Assembly: GCA_030038035.1 (NCBI GenBank)
Contig: JASHPP010000117.1
Location: 1-10,938 of the forward strand
Source of the DNA: Trebonia sp.
GTDB lineage: Bacteria > Actinomycetota > Actinomycetes > Streptosporangiales > Streptosporangiaceae
DNA length: 10,938 nt
Direction: 5' to 3'
Below the pieces are notes generated by a model, which was not told where the DNA came from, ran no database searches, and saw only the letters and a list, made by a program, of their open reading frames with translations. Each line of letters starts with the position of its first letter. Within the stretch, counting starts at the first letter, position 1. Shown here piece by piece: positions 5,526 through 10,938 of this stretch. The translations under genes and the position numbers were made by a program.

Positions 5526-8500
5526 GTGAATTCGGTCGCTGTCAGGCCCCCGGGTAGCCGGCTGGTGCGGGCCGGCGCCATCGCCTTCCTCGCCGTGGTG
5601 ATCAGCTGGGTCGCCTACGCGGTGATCAGCGGGAAGGGCGGCGCGCTCGACACGGTGGACCTGACCGTGTACCGGGACGGCGGGCTGATCGTCAGGCACA
5701 TCCGCCCGTACTACGACCCGCACGACGCCGCGCCGCTCTACGACTGGGGCGGCTACAGCTCGCTCGCGCTCAAGTTCACCTACCCGCCGTTCGCCGCTGT
5801 CGCGTTCGCGCTGGTCTCCTACATCCCGTGGGCGCCGCTGTGGGTGGCCTCTGTGATCGTGAACATGGTCTCGCTGGTGGCGGCGCTGTGGTTCACGTTC
5901 GGCGGCCTCGGCTACACCGACCGCCGGGTGCGGCTCGGCGCGACGCTGGTCGCGGCGGCGGTCACGTTCTGGCTGCAGCCGGTGGTGCGCACGATCTACC
6001 TGGGCCAGATCAACCTGATCCTGATGGCGGCGATCATCTGGGACATGTGCCAGCCCCGCGAGGGCCGCTGGTGGAAGGGGGCGGTGACCGGCATCGCCGC
6101 CGGCATCAAGCTCACGCCGCTGGTCTTCGTCCCCTTCCTGCTGGTGACGCGGAAGTTCCGCGAGGCGGCCGTGACCACGGCCGCTTTCCTTGCCACCGTG
6201 CTCGTCGGGTGGGCGTTCCTGCCAGGCGACTCGGACAAGTGGTGGCTGCAGGGATTGATGTTCTCCGACGGCAACCGGACCGGGTTCACCGGCTGGGCGG
6301 GCAACCAGTCGCTGCGCGCCCTGATCACCCGGCTGAGCGGGAGCATCGACGCGGGCACCAAGCCATGGCTCGCCGCGGCGGCGGTGGCGCTCGTGCTCGG
6401 CATCCTGGCGGCCTACCTGCTCGAGCGGGCCGGCTACCACGTGCCCGCGATCCTGGCGACCGCGCTGACCGGCCTGCTGATCTCGCCGATCAGCTGGGAC
6501 CACCACTGGGTCTGGGTGGCCCCGGGCGTCGCGGTCGCCGGGCACTACGCCATCCGGGCCTGGCGGACCGCGCATTCGGCCGCCGGCCGGTGGCGCGCCC
6601 GCGGGATCGGCGCGCTGGCCGTCGGCATGATCTTCATGTTCGCCGCCTGGCCGGACGCGATCTGGGAGCACGCGCGAAACCTCGGCAAGTTCTCGCTCGG
6701 CTTCCTGTGGGCGCCTCCGAATACCACTCCCCTCCTGTTCAGCAAGTACGGCGACCAGCCGTGGTACGTCGAATACCACTGGCACGGCTTCCAATTGCTC
6801 TGGGGCAACGCCTACATCCTGTCCGGCATGGCCCTGCTCCTGATCCTGCTCGGCATCGGATTCAGCCTCAGGCGCACCGCCCCCGCACCGCCGGCCGCCG
6901 AGCCATCCTCCCTGCCCGCATCCGTTTTCTTATCCCGAACGGACCGGCCCGGCTGTCCCGGCAAAAGGGGCATTCCGCTTGACTGCCCGGCGCGGGCGCT
7001 GCGACGATTTCCGCCAATGCGCACGGCGTTAAATGCGGCGTTCAAGGGCGGGGTCCGAATGCGTTACCTGGGGGCAATGGCGCTCCTGCTGGCCTCTATT
7101 GCCTGCTTCGCTTTTCTTACCGGCGGGCAGGCCTGGGCCGCGGGGACGGCGTCCCCGAGCGTGCCCGCGCCCCTCGCCGGGCCGTCAGGGGAGAAGCTCA
7201 CCCAGGTGGCCGCCGACACCTGGACGACCACGGTGTACCTGGACACCGGCGCGCTCTGCCTCGGAACGACCGACTTCGACCTGCTGACCGGCACCCCGGA
7301 CACCGACACGCGCGACACGGCGCCGCAGTACGTCGGCGGCCTGGCGTGCGGCGCGAAGGCGGCCGCCGCGCACCCGGTCACCGAAGTGGTGCTCAGCTTC
7401 ACCCCGGCTCCGCCGCTGTCGTCGATACCGGAGTCGGCCACGCTGGCGGTCACGCCGCCGCTGGCCGCGCTTGACCTGGGCGCCCCGCCGCTCGAGCTCA
7501 CGCTCAGCGTGCGCCGCGCGGTCTCGGCGTTCCAGTACGCGTGGATTCCCGTGGGCTGCGGCGTCGGGCTCGCCGCGGCGCTCGTCGGGATCACCATGCT
7601 GCTCGGCGTACCGCGGCCGAACGGCAGGCGGGTGCACATGCACCGGGTCGCCTTCTGGCGGATGCCGCTGTACGCGTCGTCGGCCTGGACGTTCGGCGAC
7701 AGCTGGGCGACGAACATCACCGCGGTGGGCGCCGTGGTCGGCACCGTGCTCACCGCATCCGGCACCGTCGGCGAACTGCTGCCCGGGCTCGAACTCGGCC
7801 GGTTCAGCCTGCTGATCGCGCTCGCGGGCGGGATCACGGTGGTCGCGCCGATGCTGTTCGGCGTGCTGAACTACCGGTACAGCAGGCAGGACCCGGCCAC
7901 CGCGGGGATGGTGGCGATCTGCCTGCCGCCAGAAACCTCCCCCGGCGACCCCGGCGTCAAGATCGGCGTGCCCGCCGGCGGGAGCATCGCCGTGCCCGGG
8001 CAGCCCAGCCTGACCGCTCCCGCGGGCGCGATGCTCACCGTGTCCGCGGGCACGCCCGGCACGGGCGGGGTCAGCCAGCGGGCGCTCGTCTTTCCCGGCG
8101 GCACCGACATCGCGGTGACCCCCGGCCAGCGGGTCATGCTCAGCGTGTCAGGTAGCGTCACGGCCGACCTCGTGGTCCCGACGGGCGCGGCGATCTCGTT
8201 CCTCGGCCAGGCCAGCGTCGGCGTGCCGGGAGGCGCCGACGTGGAGGCAGCGGCCGAGACGCCGGCGGGCGAGCCTGCCAAGGCGCGTCGCAAGCCAGCG
8301 AAGAACTATCCGCGCGAGTTCCTCATTCCGCGCAGCGACGAGGTCGTCGCGGCGCAGATGTGGTCGATGCTGGCCGCGTCGTGCCTGACGGTGTTCGGGA
8401 TCGGGGCCGAGATCGGCGTCATCGGCTGGGTGCTCGGCTACGACCTGATCGTCGCGCCGCAGTGGGCGCGGGTGGCCAGCGTGCTCGTCGCGGCCGCGGC

Positions 8501-8606
8501 GGCGGCGCTGGTCCTCGGCTACGGCGTCTCCGCGATCCGCGCGCTGGCCGACACGCGGGAGGGGACCACCCTCAGCGGCGCCCGGGGGTCGTCGTTCATG
8601 CTCTGA
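5526..8606 (+). CDS. GT87-family membrane mannosyltransferase in one open frame with an unrelated signal-peptide membrane protein (1026 codons)
   Basis: Residues 1-450 or so form a polytopic GT87 (DUF2029) glycosyltransferase related to mycobacterial PimE. The family adds alpha-1,2-linked mannose from polyprenyl-phosphate-mannose to lipid or polysaccharide acceptors on the outer face of the membrane. Visible hallmarks are an acidic residue after the first span (Asp45 or Asp51 in VDLTVYRDGG), LKFTYPPFAA, LGQINLILM (159-167), GIKLTPLVF (193-201) and SWDHHWVW (323-330). The acceptor is unknown. After a last span near residues 425-445 the frame runs on without a stop through a poor linker (residues 457-511) into a second module beginning at Met512. 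GT87 enzymes are normally about 400-450 aa, so this is either a true fusion, a lost stop, a frameshift error, or two genes that happen to share a frame. I favour two functional units. The GTG start fits the -10 box 7 nt upstream. The stop is 10 nt before polX, suggesting co-transcription. Confidence 0.75.
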   Translation: MNSVAVRPPGSRLVRAGAIAFLAVVISWVAYAVISGKGGALDTVDLTVYRDGGLIVRHIRPYYDPHDAAPLYDWGGYSSLALKFTYPPFAAVAFALVSYIPWAPLWVASVIVNMVSLVAALWFTFGGLGYTDRRVRLGATLVAAAVTFWLQPVVRTIYLGQINLILMAAIIWDMCQPREGRWWKGAVTGIAAGIKLTPLVFVPFLLVTRKFREAAVTTAAFLATVLVGWAFLPGDSDKWWLQGLMFSDGNRTGFTGWAGNQSLRALITRLSGSIDAGTKPWLAAAAVALVLGILAAYLLERAGYHVPAILATALTGLLISPISWDHHWVWVAPGVAVAGHYAIRAWRTAHSAAGRWRARGIGALAVGMIFMFAAWPDAIWEHARNLGKFSLGFLWAPPNTTPLLFSKYGDQPWYVEYHWHGFQLLWGNAYILSGMALLLILLGIGFSLRRTAPAPPAAEPSSLPASVFLSRTDRPGCPGKRGIPLDCPARALRRFPPMRTALNAAFKGGVRMRYLGAMALLLASIACFAFLTGGQAWAAGTASPSVPAPLAGPSGEKLTQVAADTWTTTVYLDTGALCLGTTDFDLLTGTPDTDTRDTAPQYVGGLACGAKAAAAHPVTEVVLSFTPAPPLSSIPESATLAVTPPLAALDLGAPPLELTLSVRRAVSAFQYAWIPVGCGVGLAAALVGITMLLGVPRPNGRRVHMHRVAFWRMPLYASSAWTFGDSWATNITAVGAVVGTVLTASGTVGELLPGLELGRFSLLIALAGGITVVAPMLFGVLNYRYSRQDPATAGMVAICLPPETSPGDPGVKIGVPAGGSIAVPGQPSLTAPAGAMLTVSAGTPGTGGVSQRALVFPGGTDIAVTPGQRVMLSVSGSVTADLVVPTGAAISFLGQASVGVPGGADVEAAAETPAGEPAKARRKPAKNYPREFLIPRSDEVVAAQMWSMLAASCLTVFGIGAEIGVIGWVLGYDLIVAPQWARVASVLVAAAAAALVLGYGVSAIRALADTREGTTLSGARGSSFML
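6979..7008 (+). promoter_or_regulatory. Candidate internal promoter before the second module
   Basis: TTGACT at 6979-6984 and GACGAT at 7003-7008 are separated by 18 bp, close to a housekeeping -35/-10 pair (GACGAT fits TAnnnT except for its first base). A start near 7015 would give either an almost leaderless mRNA from ATG 7017 or a roughly 44-nt leader before ATG 7059. It lies in the compositionally odd linker of the 1026-codon frame, which suggests that the linker was intergenic. Confidence 0.35.
7059..8606 (+). CDS. Alternative reading: separate gene for a signal-peptide, multi-span membrane protein of unknown family
   Basis: This is the C-terminal half of the 1026-codon frame, given separately because it looks like its own 515-aa gene. 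It starts MRYLGAMALLLASIACFAF, a typical signal peptide or first span with an AWA-AG cleavage-like end. A purine-rich AAGGGCGGGG lies 6 nt upstream (7043-7052). Residues in its own numbering: an extracytoplasmic region about 30-155 with two Cys; a span about 160-183; a cytoplasmic stretch; spans about 217-237 and 249-270; then a Gly/Pro/Val-rich, probably beta-stranded domain about 283-393, with recurring turns (VPAGGSI, APAGAML, FPGGTDI, VPTGAAI, VPGGADV). A basic linker (AKARRKPAK) and two more spans, about 435-461 and 471-495, follow. I do not recognise the family and assign no function. Next to GT87 a cell-envelope role is plausible, but that is inference from context only. Confidence 0.5.
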   Translation: MRYLGAMALLLASIACFAFLTGGQAWAAGTASPSVPAPLAGPSGEKLTQVAADTWTTTVYLDTGALCLGTTDFDLLTGTPDTDTRDTAPQYVGGLACGAKAAAAHPVTEVVLSFTPAPPLSSIPESATLAVTPPLAALDLGAPPLELTLSVRRAVSAFQYAWIPVGCGVGLAAALVGITMLLGVPRPNGRRVHMHRVAFWRMPLYASSAWTFGDSWATNITAVGAVVGTVLTASGTVGELLPGLELGRFSLLIALAGGITVVAPMLFGVLNYRYSRQDPATAGMVAICLPPETSPGDPGVKIGVPAGGSIAVPGQPSLTAPAGAMLTVSAGTPGTGGVSQRALVFPGGTDIAVTPGQRVMLSVSGSVTADLVVPTGAAISFLGQASVGVPGGADVEAAAETPAGEPAKARRKPAKNYPREFLIPRSDEVVAAQMWSMLAASCLTVFGIGAEIGVIGWVLGYDLIVAPQWARVASVLVAAAAAALVLGYGVSAIRALADTREGTTLSGARGSSFML

Positions 8607-8616
8607 CCGGCGGACA

Positions 8617-10332
8617 ATGGCTGTCATGGCGAGTTCTAACGAGGCCGTGGCGTCGCTGCTGCGGGAGTACGCCGAACTGCTGGCGATCACCGGCGGCGAC
8701 CCGTTCCGCGCGCGGAACTACGAGAAGGCCGCGAAGGCGGTCGCCGGCCACCCGCGGGACACCGGCGTGATGAGCGAGGCCGCGCTCACCACGATCCCCG
8801 GCGTCGGCAAGTCGATCGCGGCCAAGATCGCCGAGTACCAGCGCCATGGCACGTTCGCGGCCCTGGAGGACCTGCGGGCCCGCATCCCGCCGGGGGTCCG
8901 CGACCTCACCCGGGTGCCGGGCCTCGGGCCGAAGCGGGCGCTGCAGCTCAGCGCCGAACTCGGCGTTGGTTCGGTCGCGGAGCTGCGCGAGGCGGTCGCG
9001 GCCGGACGGCTGCGCGACCTCGGCGGGTTCGGCGCCAAGAGCGAGGAGCGCATCCTGCGCGGCCTCAGCGTGCTGACCCAGGGCCGGGTGCTGGTCAACG
9101 TCGCGATGGGCGCGGCGACCGAGATCGTCGCCGCGCTGGCGCCGCGGTGCGAGCGGGTTGCGTACGCCGGCTCGCTGCGCCGGATGCGGGAGACGATCGG
9201 CGACGTCGACATCCTCGCGACCGCGGCCGACGAGGCGGCCGCCGGGCGGATCACGGACGCGTTCCGGGCACTCGGCGGCGCCGAGGTCATCGTCTCCGGC
9301 CCGACCAAGACCTCGATCAGGACAGACCGCGACCTCCAGGTCGACCTGCGCGTGGTCAGGCCGCAGTGCTGGGGCGCCGCGCTGCAGTACTTCACCGGCT
9401 CGCAGGCGCACAACGTCGCCGTGCGCCAGCTCGCGGTGCGACAGGGCCGCAAGCTCTCCGAGTACGGCCTGTTCCAGGACGACACGGTCATCGCGAGCGG
9501 AACCGAGGAGGCCATCTACGCGGCGCTGGGCATGGACTGGGTCCCGCCGCCGATGCGCGAGGACACCGGCGAGGTCGAAGCCGCGCTGCGAAGACAGACG
9601 CCACGGCTCGTTCTGGATGAAGATCTTCGCGGGGACCTGCACACGCACACCAATCTCACAGACGGTGTGGCGAGCCTGGAAGAGATGATCGCGGCCGCGG
9701 AGAAAAAGGGCTACGACTATTACGCGGTCACCGACCACGCGCCGAACCTGGTCATGCAGCGGATGACCGACGAGAAGATGCTGGCCCAGCGCGCGCGCCT
9801 GGCCGCGATCAGCTCAGGTATGACGCTGCTGCACGGCACGGAGCTGAATATCGCGCCGGACGGCTCGGTGGACTGGGGGCCGGATTTCCTGGCGGGCTTC
9901 GACATCTGCGTTGCGTCGGTCCACTCCCACTTCGACCAGGACCGCAAGGAGATGACCAGGCGGTTGATCGCGGCCTGCGAGAACCCGTACGTGAACGTCA
10001 TCGGCCACCCGCTGACCCGCAAGATCGGCCGCAGGCCGCCCGTCGACGTGGACGTGGGCGAGCTGTTCCTGGCGTGCGCGCGCACCGGCACCGCCCTGGA
10101 GGTCAACGCCTCGCCGGAGCGGCTCGACCTGCCAGGCGAGCACATCAGGGCGGCTCGGGACGCGGGATGCAAGTTCGCGATCGACACGGACGCGCACTCG
10201 GTCACCCACCTGGACAACATGAAGTACGGCGTCGGGACCGCCCAGCGCGGCTGGCTCACCCCGGACGACGTGATCAACGCGTGGCCGCTGGAGCGGCTGC
10301 TGGAATTCCTGCGCAAGGGGCGCCGGTTATAG
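8617..10332 (+). CDS. polX: PolX: X-family DNA polymerase with PHP 3'-5' exonuclease domain
   Basis: This 571-aa protein has the bacterial PolX layout and usual length. The N-terminal lyase-like/helix-hairpin-helix region has IPGVGKSIAAKI (about 60-71) and VPGLGPKRAL (about 100-109). The nucleotidyltransferase motif GSLRRMRETIGDVDIL (185-200) carries metal ligands Asp196 and Asp198, with Asp243 in QVDLRVV. The C-terminal PHP phosphoesterase domain has DLHTHTNLTDG (His342, His344), VTDHAP, HGTELNI, VHSHF, GHPLTR, EVNASPERLDL and DTDAHS (Asp525, His527). The family fills short gaps in base excision and end-joining repair, and the PHP domain gives Mn-dependent 3'-5' exonuclease or AP-endonuclease activity. 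All the expected catalytic residues are present, so both activities are likely. ATG 8617 is used, but ATG 8626 (MASSNEAV) fits the weak GGCGGA Shine-Dalgarno at 8609-8614 better. The final sense codon is the rare TTA (10327-10329). It lies 10 nt after the upstream stop, so co-transcription is likely. Confidence 0.93.
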   Translation: MAVMASSNEAVASLLREYAELLAITGGDPFRARNYEKAAKAVAGHPRDTGVMSEAALTTIPGVGKSIAAKIAEYQRHGTFAALEDLRARIPPGVRDLTRVPGLGPKRALQLSAELGVGSVAELREAVAAGRLRDLGGFGAKSEERILRGLSVLTQGRVLVNVAMGAATEIVAALAPRCERVAYAGSLRRMRETIGDVDILATAADEAAAGRITDAFRALGGAEVIVSGPTKTSIRTDRDLQVDLRVVRPQCWGAALQYFTGSQAHNVAVRQLAVRQGRKLSEYGLFQDDTVIASGTEEAIYAALGMDWVPPPMREDTGEVEAALRRQTPRLVLDEDLRGDLHTHTNLTDGVASLEEMIAAAEKKGYDYYAVTDHAPNLVMQRMTDEKMLAQRARLAAISSGMTLLHGTELNIAPDGSVDWGPDFLAGFDICVASVHSHFDQDRKEMTRRLIAACENPYVNVIGHPLTRKIGRRPPVDVDVGELFLACARTGTALEVNASPERLDLPGEHIRAARDAGCKFAIDTDAHSVTHLDNMKYGVGTAQRGWLTPDDVINAWPLERLLEFLRKGRRL

Positions 10333-10347
10333 TTACTGACGAGTAGC
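10332..10347. promoter_or_regulatory. Operator-like palindrome between polX and fadA
   Basis: GTTACTGACGAGTAGC contains the perfect inverted repeat TACT-N4-AGTA (10334-10345), with a further G/C outer match. It begins at the last base of the polX stop codon and overlaps the candidate -10 box of fadA. Dyads of this type and size are typical of TetR-family repressors, which control many actinobacterial fatty-acid oxidation genes. The identity of any regulator is inference. Confidence 0.4.
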
Positions 10348-10349
10348 AT
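10344..10349 (+). promoter_or_regulatory. Candidate -10 box for fadA
   Basis: TAGCAT (TAnnnT) sits 28 nt before the fadA ATG, giving a leader of about 20 nt with the Shine-Dalgarno in it. No convincing -35 is present upstream, inside the end of polX. The box overlaps the palindrome at 10332-10347. Confidence 0.4.
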
Positions 10350-10363
10350 AAGGCCAGGCGCAC

Positions 10364-10371
10364 AGGAGGAG
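10364..10371 (+). promoter_or_regulatory. Strong ribosome binding site of fadA
   Basis: AGGAGGAG lies 6 nt before the ATG at 10378. With the matching in-frame FadA N-terminus it fixes the start, and it contrasts with the Shine-Dalgarno-less starts of thyX, the VOC gene and GT87. Confidence 0.75.
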
Positions 10372-10377
10372 CAGCCG

Positions 10378-10938
10378 ATGCGGGCACGCGATGTGGTCTT
10401 CGTCGACGGCGTACGCACGCCGTTCGGCAAGTCAGGGCCGACGGGCATCTACGCGCACGTACGGGCCGACGACCTGGTGGTCCGGGTGATCAGGGAACTG
10501 CTGCGGCGCAATCCCACCCTGCCCAAGGACCGGATCGGCGAGGTCGCGATCGCGGCCACCACGCAGATCGGCGACCAGGGGCTGACGATCGGGCGCACCG
10601 CCGCGATCCTCGCGGGCCTGCCGCAGACGGTGCCCGGCTTCGCGATCGACCGCATGTGCGCGGGCGCGATGACCGCGGTGACCACCGTGGCGGGCGAGGT
10701 CGCGCTGGGCGCCGCCGACGTCGCGATCGCGGGCGGCGTCGAGCACATGGGCCGGCACCCGATGGGCGAGGGCGTCGACCCGAACCCGCGATTCCTCGCC
10801 GAGCATCTCGTCGATGAATCCGCGCTGTCCATGGGCATGACGGCGGAGAACCTGCACGACCGGTTCCCGGCGATCACGCGCGAGCGCGCCGACGCGTACG
10901 CCGCCGCCAGCCAGCGCAAGCTCGCGCAGGCCTACGCG
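10378..10938 (+). CDS. fadA: Acetyl-CoA C-acyltransferase (thiolase) FadA, 3'-truncated by the window edge
   Basis: The first 187 codons of a thiolase are present; the family is about 390-405 aa, so roughly half is missing to the right. The N-terminus (RDVVFVDGVRTPFGKSGP) is the standard thiolase opening, followed by ATTQIGDQGLTIGRTAAILAG. The acyl-accepting cysteine is Cys94 in DRMCAGAMTAV. AIAGGVEHMGRHPMGEG, DPNPRF and MGMTAENLHDRF follow, all typical of actinobacterial FadA. The enzyme cleaves 3-ketoacyl-CoA with CoA to release acetyl-CoA, the last step of beta-oxidation, in the cytosol. The wording of the motifs fits the degradative trifunctional-complex type better than a biosynthetic AtoB/PhaA thiolase, but the missing C-terminal His and Cys motifs would be needed to be certain. 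A fadB gene is expected downstream. It has its own promoter-like and palindromic sequences, so it is probably regulated apart from polX. Confidence 0.92.
   Translation, partial: MRARDVVFVDGVRTPFGKSGPTGIYAHVRADDLVVRVIRELLRRNPTLPKDRIGEVAIAATTQIGDQGLTIGRTAAILAGLPQTVPGFAIDRMCAGAMTAVTTVAGEVALGAADVAIAGGVEHMGRHPMGEGVDPNPRFLAEHLVDESALSMGMTAENLHDRFPAITRERADAYAAASQRKLAQAYA

Noticed and set aside
5421..6794. 457-codon minus-strand open frame opposite GT87
   Set aside because: Its product is Arg/Asp/His/Gln/Pro-rich with no family motif. It mirrors the third-position GC of the real gene on the other strand.
8596..9738. 380-codon minus-strand open frame opposite polX
   Set aside because: Antisense shadow of a gene with every catalytic motif in place; the composition is that of a shadow frame.

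Overview
The window comes from a very GC-rich genome whose reading frames are dominated by G or C at the third codon position. The genes (FadA-type thiolase, ThyX, GT87 mannosyltransferase, a PolX with a PHP domain) and the promoter style (TAnnnT boxes placed exactly 7 nt before start codons) point to a high-GC actinobacterium. I cannot place it more precisely. It reads as a chromosomal, mostly housekeeping region: I see no transposase, integrase, CRISPR array, tRNA or rRNA.

Layout, left to right. (1) The 3' part of an ABC-2 type export permease (+), cut by the window edge, converges with a two-domain VOC/glyoxalase-like protein (-). (2) A 316-bp intergenic stretch holds an AT-richer island, a G-quadruplex-type motif, a very stable GC hairpin and an apparent leaderless promoter for thyX. 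(3) thyX (+) converges with a flavohaemoglobin-like globin/FAD/NAD reductase (-). (4) A PuuD-like class I amidotransferase homologue (+) diverges from the globin gene. It has Gly where the catalytic Cys should be, and its low-complexity tail overlaps the 3' end of a convergent ccdA (-). (5) Divergent from ccdA is a 1026-codon open frame (+). Its first half is a GT87 polytopic mannosyltransferase. Its second half looks like a separate secreted/membrane protein with its own signal peptide and an unrecognised beta-rich domain. (6) Ten bases later comes PolX (HhH, X-family polymerase and PHP domains), then the first half of fadA, which has its own strong ribosome binding site and a palindrome overlapping its promoter.

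The genes do not form one pathway. Plausible pairings are GT87 with the unknown membrane module (cell envelope), the globin reductase with nitrosative stress, and fadA with a fadB expected just outside the window. The parts most worth a second look are the GT87/unknown-module fusion, the Cys-less amidotransferase, the shared leaderless promoters, the hairpin upstream of thyX and the operator-like palindrome before fadA. I do not see a convincing multi-gene novel system; the best candidate for something undescribed is the C-terminal half of the 1026-aa frame.
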